Shown: piece after piece, positions 24,370 to 35,121 of the stretch
Position numbering within the stretch: the first letter of the stretch is position 1
Layout: each line of letters starts with the position of its first letter
NCBI GenBank assembly: GCA_026686845.1
Contig: JAIVEN010000020.1
Span: 2,755,501-2,819,500 of the forward strand
DNA length: 64,000 nt
Direction of reading: 5' to 3'
From: Adenanthera pavonina
Lineage: Eukaryota > Streptophyta > Magnoliopsida > Fabales > Fabaceae
The notes under the pieces: model-generated
What the model was told of the DNA's origin: nothing
Databases searched by the model: none
The model's input: only the letters and a program-made list of their open reading frames with translations
Program-made: the position numbers and the translations under genes

Positions 24370-26940
24370 AACCTAGGATTAAACTATAATAATATTTGGG
24401 TTAGTTAGAATTTACCCTCTGCGGTTTGGTCCAAAATTAGTTTGCCTCTTATAATGTGAACGGAGTTATTTAACACCCTTATGCCCTGATTGGTTAAAAG
24501 CTAGAGAAAGAGATTTTTCACAAAATTTGAGATATGTAGTATTTTTTTTGTTTATATTATTCAACTGTTCATTATATTACTTTTTTGTTATCTAACTGAT
24601 TTTTTTATGTAATATTTATTACTTTTTGAGTGGGGTAGGATGGTGTTGGTGTGATGGTCATCAGAAAGTTCACAACTTTATATTAAGAGGTATTATGCCT
24701 TCTGCAGTAAGATGTAGTTACATCAAACAATTATATCAATTTTATATTCTAAGTTTGAAAGGTTCAGTGTTCATACAAAAGAAGTATTTACCTTGGACAC
24801 ATGATTTTTGCAGTAGCATATAACATGACAAAAAAATTCTTTTTTTCATACAATACAAAACTCATGTTACAAAAAACATGTGAATAGGTCCCACATAACA
24901 AACGTCCAATAGACGTTTCTCTTCTTGTTTTGACTCACTGCATCCACTTCTCAATTCCCCACAATCACACCTCATCTTCATCTTCACATTTTTCTTTGTT
25001 AACTTCTCCGAGATCTCTCACATAACTCCAAGCATGTTAGTCATCCATGGAACTTTTAGAGGTTTCTCTCTGTTTCCTTACTTTCTCTCACTATATTTCT
25101 TCTCCTTTTTCCCTGAAGACAAACATGGCTTAGGCAAAAAGAGTGAACTACCATATTGGTTTTTAACATACATACTAAGTCTAGACCCTAGATTTTTAGT
25201 AGGATATGAGTAAGTTTCTGAAATTGTTTAAACTTGTTGTAAATTAATCCTTCCATCAAATATCCTATAGTTGCTATTCAAATTTTTGAAATGGACTCCT
25301 CTTAGTTCATAACTTCAAGTTAGGTTAAAAGAATTGAGCATATTCTAAATTTATTCAACGTAGATATGAGAAAATAAGTTTGGAGTTTCATATGTTACTT
25401 TGTAAACTGGCAAGTGTCATTTGCCGAGGCCTGAACAGGTAATGCAGATCTCTTACTATGCCACTTGGACTAATTATGTTTAGCTTTGTGACACTCAAGG
25501 ATCGTTTGGTACGCAGAATGAAATAAAATAGAAAAAAAAATTAGAAAATTCAGTGATTTTATAGTTTAAAAATATTTCGTGCGTCAAGATTTTTTTTTTT
25601 AAAACAGACTATTGTTGAATAATGTTAATAGAGGTACAAAAAATATTACATTTCTTGTTTGTAGAATGAAAAAGAATAATCTTCCTTTGCAGCTACCAAA
25701 CGTCCCCTAAATATTGACTAGCTACAAGTTAACTATTTTTAAGACTAATAATTTATGTATTTCAGAAAGCAGAGACTAAAATTTGAGTTTAGAAATGTCA
25801 AGGATCAATTTGTTAGTTTACTCTTTTCTAAAATCATATTCATATTGTGTGAGTTTAATTTTTTTAATGTACATGACATTATAAAGTTATATAGTCTTTT
25901 GCCAACTATCCCAATCCCTTGTTCATTGGATTTCACATAGTGACTCATCCTGTGCAATGATTTAGTCGGCATGGTTAAATGTCTCAGTCAACCTTTCTAT
26001 TGATATTTTTATAATGAACCACTATGTGACTGGAAAGAGGAAAAAGGAAAGCATGAAGAAAGTGGTGAAATGCTTTGTCTCAATTTCTCATTTATGTCCT
26101 TCCATATTGAGTCGTATGCCTTGTATTCTTGGGATTTGCCGTGTTGCTCCGTTTTCAGAACTTTGGACAAATTATTATTTGGGTTTACATTGAAGTCGGA
26201 TTTGGATTTTCTTAAATTAGGAAAAAGAACACAATATGCACTGAACCATGTATAATGACACAAGGGGGATTCACTGATCAGATATTGTATTTCACATATT
26301 GTATTAGACTGGACACTTGTTTTTGTGTCTTGAACTAATGAGTAAAGAATGAGTTGTATTGCTCATAAATATCATAAGTAAATTTTATATCCATTTGCAT
26401 TCTTTAACATTATAAGTTTATATAGTTTTTTTTTAAATAAGAAAGAGAGAATATAAAAGTAAAGTGAAACAAAATGAGAATCATGAACACTTTTAACAGT
26501 CTAGGTTTGAAAGATTTTAGGTATTTATTTATTGTTCAGAGTCTTTTTTTCTTTTTTCTTTTAATTGAAAGATTCCAATCCAAGCAATGATATGTACGGA
26601 TTTATAAAAATATTATAATTAAAAAAATTTTGATTTATTTAAATATCTAATCTCAAAAGCAATTTATCAATTAAATATAGAATTAAACAAGGTGAACATA
26701 ACTGGAAGAAAAATAATGGAGACCAAAAAAAAAAAAAAGAAGAAAAAGGCAAGTTGGAAACCACAAGGTTAAAATGGAATATATTAGTTTTTTATCCTTG
26801 TCTATAATATGCTCAGTCATCTTGACTCGTGACATCAGGATTGGTTAACCCATTTTGAGAATTGAGAATTTATTAATGTTGAAGTTATTTGCCTATTTGG
26901 TAGCTAAAAATTAGCGCACGAAATAAAGATTTCCTCTCCT
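24370..26940. other. intergenic DNA left of the fold-back repeat
   Basis: AT-rich DNA with one probable small MITE (25499-25707). Short open frames occur but none resembles a protein family. No RNA gene was recognised. Confidence 0.55.
25499..25707. mobile_element. probable MITE, 209 bp
   Basis: The left end GGATCGTTTGGTACGCAG and the reverse complement of the right end, GGGGACGTTTGGTAGCTG, are similar terminal inverted repeats. The adjacent trinucleotides are CAA and TAA, compatible with a decayed Harbinger-type TWA duplication. No coding content. Confidence 0.5.
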
Positions 26941-27532
26941 TCATTTGATTTGATACTTGAAGAGATTGAGATGCATAGCTAATGAAGAAAAAGAAAAATC
27001 TGCTTGATTAATGGAATCTAGAAATGTACAATGAGTACAGGAACCTATATGTGAAAGTATATGTGAACCATACGAATAATATCTCTATTCGCTTGAGACA
27101 AATATAGTTTGTAAGCTTTATATAGTTGCAAAATCAAAATGAAATTGCTCCCACATGAAGCTATTAATGCACAATTTCATTTTGATTTTGCAATTATATA
27201 TATATATATTAATTTGTATTTATATAAAGCTTACAAACTATATATATATATATCAATTTGTTTTGACATGTACTTAAGCATTTGTGCATTAATAGCTTCA
27301 CATGGGAACAATTTCATTTTGATTTTGCAATTATATATATATATATATCAATTTGTCTTTATATAAAGCTTACAAACTATATTTATCTCAAGCGAATGTA
27401 TGGTTCACTTATACTTTCACATATAGGATTTGTACTCCTTGTACATTTCTAGATTTCATTAATCAAGTAGATTTTTCTTTTTCTTTATTAGCTATGCATT
27501 TCGATCTCTTAAAGTATCAAATCATTGAACAA
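26941..27532. repeat. large fold-back (inverted) repeat, about 0.6 kb
   Basis: The left arm (about 26941-27172) is the reverse complement of the right arm (about 27283-27532) with few mismatches. Shared blocks include TTTGATACTT, GATGCATAGCTAAT, TCTAGAAATGTACAA, CTATATGTGAAAGTATA, ATAGTTTGTAAGC and AAGCTATTAATGCACAA. Between them, the block from ATTTCATTTTGATTTTGC to CTTACAAACTATA occurs twice as a direct repeat, and TA microsatellites interrupt the arms. If transcribed it would fold into a long near-perfect hairpin. No terminal target duplication was resolved. Confidence 0.8.
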
Positions 27533-27840
27533 GTGTGTTGAATCATTTAATGTTTACGGTTTGATGACGTCCATTTAATGTTTTTGGAGTCATAATGAGT
27601 AACTTTGAATAATTGAATCCTACATATTACATATGGTAACTAGTGAGTCAATAGAAGTTTTAGAAAATGCAACTTGGCTAAAGCATGTAATTAAATGCTT
27701 TATAGACATTATTATTGAAAAAGTGAACAAATGAAATTACAACAATGATGTGTTTCCACATAAAGTTTGGAAAGATATGTTAGGAAAATTGAATGCTAAG
27801 TGGGGTGCTTTCATTGAGAAACAAATGAAGAAAAAATATA

Positions 27841-28103
27841 GGGTCTATTTGACAGTGTTTTTTATTTTATTATTCTGAGAATAATTTTGTAAAATTATTT
27901 TCGAGAATAAGTTTTGAAAATAAGAAAATAAAGAAATCTGTTTGAATAATTGTTTTCAAAATCATAACTAGTGAGTGATAGATGAGTTTAGGGCTGAACA
28001 TAGGAGCCCGAGGCCCGGTTGGCCCAGTCCGGCCCGACCACTTCGGGCCAATCGGGCCGGGCTAAGGTTAAGACCAAGCACTCTAACCCTAGCCCGGCTC
28101 GAC

Positions 28104-28135
<32 letters not shown>

Positions 28136-28810
28136 TTTTTTTTTCTAAATTTTTATATATCTTAATTGATTTTTGTAGAATTTTTTTTTCTTTATGTATC
28201 TAATATAATACATTTACTATGTAAATATTATGAAAACTTTTTAAGATTTTAATGTTTCAAATTTTTTTAAATTTTGAATTAATTTTTTAACTTAATATTT
28301 ATGTAAAAATAATGTATAATGGTTAAATATTCATAAATTTTGAATAAATTTATTTTTTTCTAAGATTATTTTTTAAGAAAATCTATTTTGAAGTATAAAT
28401 AAATATATTTTTTATTATTAAATAAGTTTTTTTATTTTTTAATTTAAAAAAAAAAGATATATAGTATCGGGCTAGCCCGGTACTTGGCCCGGAACTAGCC
28501 CGAGAAATTTCGGGCCGGGCATCGGGCAGGGGTCAAACCCGGCCCAGCCCGGCCCGGCCCATGATCACCCCTAGATGAGTTTTTCAAAATTTATAACTTT
28601 ACCATTAATGAGGTGGATGTTTCTCACCTTTTCTTGTGTTTTCCAGAACAAAAACTACAAAACACCTTAAAGATATTCTGAGTTTTCTGTTCTTTTATTT
28701 TTCTATTTTTCAGAACAGTTTATAAAAAACAGATTTACCAAATAGGTTTTTTGAGTTTTCTGTTTCCGAAAACAGAAAAACTGTTTTCAGAAACAGAACC
28801 AAATAGGCCC
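27841..28810. mobile_element. MITE inserted in the Myb/SANT remnant
   Basis: The left end GGGTCTATTTGACAGTG and the reverse complement of the right end, GGGCCTATTTGGTTCTG, form terminal inverted repeats. Removing this segment reconnects the Myb/SANT similarity. The target duplication is ambiguous. It was itself invaded by the hAT-type element at 27989-28573. A related right end (CAAATAGG, then AAACAGCCCC) lies at about 29860-30177, so the family has a second, decayed copy nearby. Confidence 0.65.
27989..28573. mobile_element. non-autonomous hAT-type element, 585 bp, GC-rich ends
   Basis: The termini TAGGGCTGAACATAGG and TGATCACCCCTA are inverted repeats, flanked by a perfect 8-bp duplication GATGAGTT (27981-27988 and 28574-28581). 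The ends are packed with GGCCCGG / CCGGGCC motifs, standing out sharply from the 80 percent A/T core. No open frame. It is nested in the MITE at 27841-28810, so it is the youngest layer here. Confidence 0.9.
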
Positions 28811-29081
28811 ATTATAGGTTGTAGGCAAAGCATAGAGGTTTTTCTTTATTGTTACAACAAGTTGAATTTGGTTTGAGTTCTAAGGCAAACAAAGTTACTA
28901 CTGAGAGATGTTGGAGAAATTATGTTTTAATATGTAACCATTTAAAATTTTGTCCTACATTGTATATGTATATTAGTTAGATTATTGATTGTGAATTTTT
29001 TTGTAGGCACATCCTAACTTTGCTCAATTCAAGAAGCAAGGTCTAGAGCATTAGATTAATAGAAGCATGGCATAATTTCCA

Positions 29082-29343
29082 ATTCTAAAATTAATGTTAT
29101 CATATGATCCTTTAAAACAATGTCTAGTGATAGCATGTTGTGCTATTCATAATTATATAAGTAAGTGGAGTCAATGTGATAGACTATTTAGAGAATATGA
29201 GAACATGAATCTTGAAGAAATAGAGGACCTGGCTAGAAACACAAGTATAGAAAATACAAGTTATAATGTGGAAAACTTATCAAGACTATCTAATGAAAGT
29301 GTAACACAAATGACAACACTTCGGATCATCTTGCAACTTGGAT
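29082..29343 (+). pseudogene. C-terminal fragment of a PIF/Harbinger DDE transposase
   Basis: The frame reads LMLSYDPLKQCLVIACCAIH followed by NYISKWSQCDRLFREYEN, the end of DDE_Tnp_4 (HARBI1-like) transposases, where IACCxLHNF(I/Y) is characteristic. The catalytic aspartates and glutamate upstream are missing. A frame change near the end separates it from DHLATWMWLEYI. Together with the Myb/SANT remnant just upstream this suggests one dead element with both canonical ORFs, largely deleted. Confidence 0.75.
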
Positions 29344-30195
29344 GTGGTTAGAATATATCAATTCTTCTAATTAGTTAACTTTGTACTAATTATATAAATG
29401 TTACTGTTGAAACTTCATTTAAAACTATGTCAATTTTATTGTTGCTTATGTGATTTATGTTAGTGAAATATGTTATTTATTGTTTATTCTACTAAAATTT
29501 TATAAAGTGAAGGAGTTGATTATTATAGTTAAGAATATGTATTGGGTATGCAAATGAAGTTGAAAAATATGAGAAATGAAGGATAATTCAGTACGCTAGC
29601 AAGAATTTGCAATATATTTCACCAATTATAACCTTCAAACACCTCACTTAAGGTTTGCTCTATAGAATTTTATTATTATATTAATCTATTATATTATAGT
29701 AAATATGTTATTTATTGTTTATGCTACTAAAATCTTATTATTAAATTAATTTATTATATTATAGTAAATTTAGTCTATTAAATCATAGTAAAAAAAGTGC
29801 CAATTATTATAAAAATTATTTTATAAAACAAGTGAATGAAAGAAATTTTCTATTTTTTATTCTCAAAACATGTTTTTAAAATAATTTTTTCAAACGGGTT
29901 TTTTTTTTTCATTCTTGAGAAGAGTTTTCAGAACATTGAATCAAATAGGTTTTTTTATTTTTTTTCCAATAATTATTTTCAAAAAGACTTTTATAAAACT
30001 ATTTGAAGAACATAAAAACAGATAATATAATCAACATGCCCATATTTCTGGCCTAGAAAACAGGTTTTTGTTTTTTAGTTTTTGAAAACATGTCATTAAA
30101 ACATATCACCAAATGAGTTTTTCTATTTTTTCCCCCAAAACAAAAAATTATTTCCAAAAACTGCAATCAAACAGCCCCAAATAAAGATTCCCTAT
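29344..30195. other. AT-rich DNA with decayed MITE
   Basis: No gene. The part from about 29860 to 30177 resembles the right half of the MITE at 27841-28810 (TTTTCAGAACA, CAAATAGG) and ends with CAAACAGCCCC just before the LTR-like element. Confidence 0.5.
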
Positions 30196-31347
30196 TGTCG
30201 CACCCGGAAAAATGCGACGAAAGGGAAAATGAGAACAAATCTGATTTTCGAGTGAAAACTGACTTGTGAGGAGTCGCCACCAAAATTCTAAGGAAAAATC
30301 TTGGGAAACCGAATTGAAGAGGAAAAGGATGGCATGCGTAATTAGAGTTAGATTCGGGAGTCGATTGTGCGTGGGGAATGTGTTAGGCACCCCACGACAC
30401 CTGTTCCTAGGAACGGTTACCTTACGTTGATTGCGTAATTTAATATGGCTTTAAAATATATTTTGGTTTTCCTTTTATAATTCGCATGCGAGAAAATAGG
30501 TAAAAAAAGAAACTAAGAAAGTTTGAAAAGATAGAATAAGGAAAATAAATTAACTTAGAAATTAAGGAGATTAAAAAATGTGAAAAAAGGAATTTAAGAA
30601 AATAAATTGGAAAATGTTTATTAAATTAAAGGAAAAAAACACCAAATAAATCAAAAACTATTTATTTATTTACAAAGGCGGACTTGACCCAAGATCAGAG
30701 CCTGGGGCCTACGTACCCTCTGTTTTCGCTCTCGGTCTGTGGCTGCCTCTCTTTTTTTTGCGAGTGCTCCGGTCTCCCTCTTTTTATTTTTTCTCGGGTG
30801 CCTCCAGCTTCCTCCGGAGAATCCGTTCACTCGTGTTGCCCCCCTGTCATTTCTGCGTGATTGCGTGCTCCAGATCGACTCCCTCTGTCCCTTTTCCTCT
30901 CTGCTCTCGCCAGCTTCTGGTCTCGCGTGCCTGAGTGCTCTGCTTTTCCAGACGGCCAGACCTTTTTCTACCTCTTCACTCTCTCTGCTCCTCCCTCTGC
31001 TGCCCAGTTTCTTTTCCTTTTTTGTCTGCTGCCCTAATTGTTTAGGGCAGCCTTTTGGTCCAAGCCCACGAGTCCCCTTGTGGGCTCGTGGCACTTGGGC
31101 CTCATGTTACCCCCTCCCCTAACTTTTTCTTTTTTTTTTTCAAGTTTTTTTGTTTTTGTTATTATTATTATTATTTTTTTATCTTCCCCTTTTTTGATAT
31201 TATTTTTTTTGTTGATTTGTTTCTTTCTTCTTCTTTTTTTTCTTTTGTTTTAAGTTTTTTTTGTTATTATTATTATTTAATATTTATTTTATTTTATTAT
31301 TTTTTTATCATTTTTATAAAATGCCCGGACAAAATGGGGTGTTCACA
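30196..31347 (-). mobile_element. solo LTR-like element, 1152 bp, intact target duplication
   Basis: It begins TGTCGCACCCGG and ends GGGGTGTTCACA, so it has TG...CA ends in either orientation. A perfect 5-bp duplication CCTAT flanks it (30191-30195 and 31348-31352), as expected for an LTR-retrotransposon integrase. No internal region follows, so it is a solo LTR or a small derivative. The strand is given as minus because the purine-rich GAGAG-type leader that often marks LTR sense reads on that strand. A diverged, much longer relative starts at 59510 on the plus strand. Confidence 0.85.
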
Positions 31348-31706
31348 CCTATACTTCATTTTGTTGTACAAAAACGGGTTCAAAAGAATACCAAGAGGCA
31401 ACCATAATTTCAGAATCACAACTGATTTTTTTTAATAATTAGACTAATTTAACTGAATTTGATAAATATATGTTATATATAAAATCTATTTAATTCAAGA
31501 AAAGCATTCTTTCTATACATGTCACTACATTTTCATGTTAATTTTCTAAACGACGAAGGTAAAAGTAACAAAAAAAAGTTATACCACTTTTTATAAATCG
31601 ATGTAAATTGTTAATCATCTTTTTCAATTTGATCTAAATCGTTGGCAAAAAAGGAAAAAAAATCTAAATTAGATGGCAGAGTAGAAGCATCTTATTAATA
31701 AATATA

Positions 31707-32025
31707 CTCTCTCAATTTCAAATTATAAATTATATTTACTCACTTTAAACAAATCAATAAAAGTCGTTAAAACTAGTTGTAAATTTTGATTTATTTTTTA
31801 AAAAAATTTCATAACTTTCCAAAATTATTCTGATTAAATAGGATTAAAAATGAATTATTCTCTCTCCACCATAATTTTTTTTATTCTCTCCCATAATTGA
31901 GTATTATCATTAAATATAGGTAAAAATGGAAAAATATTAAATGCTCCCTAATTTTTGTAAAATGATTTATATTTTGAAATTTTAATTTTCAAAAAAATAT
32001 ACTTTATATTTTAAAATGAAGGGAG
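31707..32025. mobile_element. Stowaway-like (Tc1/mariner) MITE, 319 bp
   Basis: The left end CTCTCTCAATTTCAAATTAT and the right end ATTTTAAAATGAAGGGAG are inverted repeats of the CTCCCTC..GTTTCAAAATATAA type, flanked by TA (31705-31706 and 32026-32027). No coding content. Confidence 0.8.
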
Positions 32026-32027
32026 TA

Positions 32028-33862
32028 TTACAAAGAACCGGTGAGCTCTTGGAATTTTTTTTTAATTCTTTTGGTTGAAAGGTGAGCTATTAGATTTGAT
32101 TAAAAGTTTTCTACTCCAGCCTGAAAAAATATGGATATGGTCCTAAAAAGGACTCGTTTACAGAGTGCTCTAATAGAGTTGGGTTTGAATTTTTTTTTTT
32201 CAAATTCAACCCAACCATTTTTTTTTATTGTAACATTTTTTATATATATGACTATTTAAGTATTTTGATGCCAAAACATTATTTGAGCGGTAAAATGCTG
32301 TTTTCTCTTTAGATCAAACTCAAGCATTAAAATCACTTAATGCACGTGATAACCGAACCGTTTAAATGTTTATTCACACGTACCCAAATGTTTATATATA
32401 AACACCAACATACACATAATTGTTCCATGTGAAGCTTTAAAATTCCTTAAAGAGGATGAAACTCAAATACGAAGCATGACGATCACCGCAAAAAAAAAAA
32501 AAAACGTTTCAACAATATTTTAATTTAGCAGCATTCTTTTTAAGTGATTGGGGTTTGATTTTTAGTCTTTAAATATGAAGCAAATCTAGTTGAAAAAAAA
32601 TCTAATTTTTACCTTTGGTTTCCGAGGGATTAATATCTGTTACTAATGGATATTTCTAATTTATGACAAATAAAAGAAAAGAAAAAGTAAAGCCTAAAGA
32701 GAAAGTGGGTTGGGTCTGGGAAGTTAATGATGCCGTCGCTGATGAAGTTGGGCAAGTGGTCTACAAGCAATTGCAGATTGGGCCTACACAAAATTCATTG
32801 AAGTGGGAAGCGCATCATCCCCTCATTTAGATTTTCTGCAAGGAAATCCAAAACTGAACTAAACTAATCTTAGCAAACCAAACTTACATGAATCGATCAA
32901 TACTAAAATGTGGTTTGATTTTTAAAATAGGGAAAAACTAGTCAGTTGAATTCGGTTTGATTTTCAACCTTCAAGATTTAAACCAAACCAAACTTAATAT
33001 ATACATATACATATATATATTGTTATTATTTTTTTCAAGAGATATGAATCTTTTTATTTTAGATACAAAAATTTTTTATTTTCAAAAATATCAAATCCAT
33101 TATTTTAACAATTTATCCTTAATTTGAATTAATTTCAATTTAGAAATATAAAAAAAAACTATATTTCCCATATAAAATAAGGGGGAAATTATAGTAAAAG
33201 ATCTAGATCAAATAATATTTATAAAAATAATTATTAACATGAGAATGCCATTTTTATTTTTAGCATGAAATCAGAATTTAGAAACATTAGTTAACTTTTC
33301 AAATAAATTGTTCAAGATTAAAAGATTATAAAATAATAAAGATTTAAAAAATTAATAATATAAAAAAAAACTCATTTAAACTTGATCCATACCAACATCC
33401 CAATGAAACTGAATAGGTTTCAATTTTCTAAAACCAACTTGATTTGGCTTTATTTTGATCGAAACCAAATCAAACTACATATCTGAACACCTTTAATTTT
33501 GTATTCCTTCTGTTTTTCTTAGAATTTTTTTTATTTGGTAATAACTAGCATTATTCCCCCTGATCACCAAAGAAAAAAAGCATCATTCCCCCTCAATACA
33601 AATGGACAAATAATGAATGATACAAACAGTAAAACAACAGTATGGAGCAATTTGTTGTGCATCTATGTATATGTATGTGTGTGTGCATATATATAGATAT
33701 ATTAATTATCTATCATCATCTCAAATTACAAGAGACTCCTGTGCAATATAAAGAAAATACACAATATTAAGATAATACAAGAATTCCCAAGTAATAGTGT
33801 ATTGCTCTCGTATAACAAGTAGCAAATACACAGTGGCTTATAGTGGCATGAATTCTAATTTC

Positions 33863-33897
<35 letters not shown>

Positions 33898-35021
33898 GCT
33901 TATAGTGGCTTGAATTCTAATTTCATATATATATATATATATATATAAAAGGAATTTAGTAAAACTATCATCAGCTTGGGATTAATAGAAGATCCATTTG
34001 TTGAATACCAATTTAGGTAAGCCATGTGTTCTTGCATTTATATCTCTAATAAATATTTTTATTTTTCACTCTTCGTCGTTAGTTCTTATCACAACCTCAA
34101 CTTTTTTTCCCAAATAGAATGATAAGGTTCTCCAAGATAATTACGAGGCAAAAAGTACTAAAAAAATAGTACTTGTAAAAGTATCAGAGAAGTATAAAGT
34201 TATAATTCTTCTCATAAAAAATGTATGCAAACCAAAAAGTCACATCATAAATAATAATGAAAGCATTGTCTAATTCAGTCTATTCTCTACATTTAAAAAT
34301 ATGAACACATACATTACATGTGGATGTAGAGCGAGATAGAGAGAAGAATGATAAATGTAATGATAACATGTGGACTCCATACATAACTATATTTTCCCAT
34401 GTCACATTCTTTCTCCTAATGCATGAATATATGGATTTGGATCCTTACAGTGCTAAATGTTGTCAAGTGTGCAAGTACAATGTATTGAAGATAAAAATTT
34501 TGTTATTGGTAAAACAAAAATATAAAAGTAATAAATATTTTAATTTTATAACTGCACTTAAGCACTGCATATAAATCTAAAGATTCCAATTTATTGCCAA
34601 GTCAAAGTAGCATAGGCAACTGACAATCACTAGGGCGCTACCAGCAGATTTTGGCCGGCAAAAGAATACGACTCTGGGGTACATTGCAACTGTGGGGCCA
34701 ACTCAACCTGCCGAATGCAAATGGTGTTTCCATTGCCGGACCTCCACACCTTCAAACTGCCAAATGCTTTGTAACGATGCATTGTTCTTTTCTCAAGCTT
34801 TGTTTTCTTTCCAAGTTATTAGATTCCTTCATTTTTTTTATATTTTCTTTTCAAAATAAAAAATTACTCTATATGCCGTAGTTTTATTAAAAAACCTGAT
34901 AGGGAACATTTTTTTTTCTTACATGGAATTTATTATTTATTGTTATTATAATAGAGGATCAGATAATCGCATCAGCAACCCAAAGCCAGGTCAAATGCAC
35001 TGCTCTTGGATTTGAGAAGGA
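32028..35021. other. intergenic repeat-rich DNA upstream of the SAM-peroxiredoxin gene
   Basis: About 32850-33498 holds a decayed hAT-like segment (AACCAAAC/GGTTTGATT motifs, right end GAACACCTTTAA) without a clear left end. At 33835-33957 a 62-bp unit is tandemly duplicated. The stretch 34600-34780 is GC-richer and contains an open frame I do not recognise. No gene is supported. Confidence 0.5.
33835..33957 (+). repeat. tandem duplication of about 62 bp with TA and TG microsatellites
   Basis: The unit GGCTTATAGTGGC(A/T)TGAATTC...TTTCATATATATAT occurs twice. The first copy ends in a TG run of about 26 bases, the second in a longer TA run. Confidence 0.8.
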
Positions 35022-35022
35022 C

Positions 35023-35031
35023 CTATATATA
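35023..35031 (+). promoter_or_regulatory. likely TATA box of the SAM-peroxiredoxin gene
   Basis: CTATATATACATG lies about 95 bp upstream of the ATG at 35122, giving a plausible 5' leader of 60-70 bp. It is the only TATA-like motif at a suitable distance. Confidence 0.5.
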
Positions 35032-35121
35032 CATGATAGTATAAGCTAACATTAAGGAATCTTTTCCTTTTAGACACAATCATGAGAATATCACACATCA
35101 AACAATCAGTGTAAGAAAACA

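Larger units (their letters stand above)
27660..29053 (+). pseudogene. Myb/SANT-like transposon ORF, broken
   Basis: From 27675 the frame reads WLKHVIKCFIDIIIEKVNK, a stop, then VWKDMLGKLNAKWGAF, resembling plant Myb/SANT-like domains found in PIF/Harbinger ORF1 proteins and their domesticated relatives. A 970-bp insertion (27841-28810) interrupts it. Similarity resumes as KVTTERCWRNYVLI (28890-28935) and, after an intron-like stretch ending TTTGTAG, as AHPNFAQFKKQGLEH (29008-29053). Stops and the insertion make it non-functional. Confidence 0.7.
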
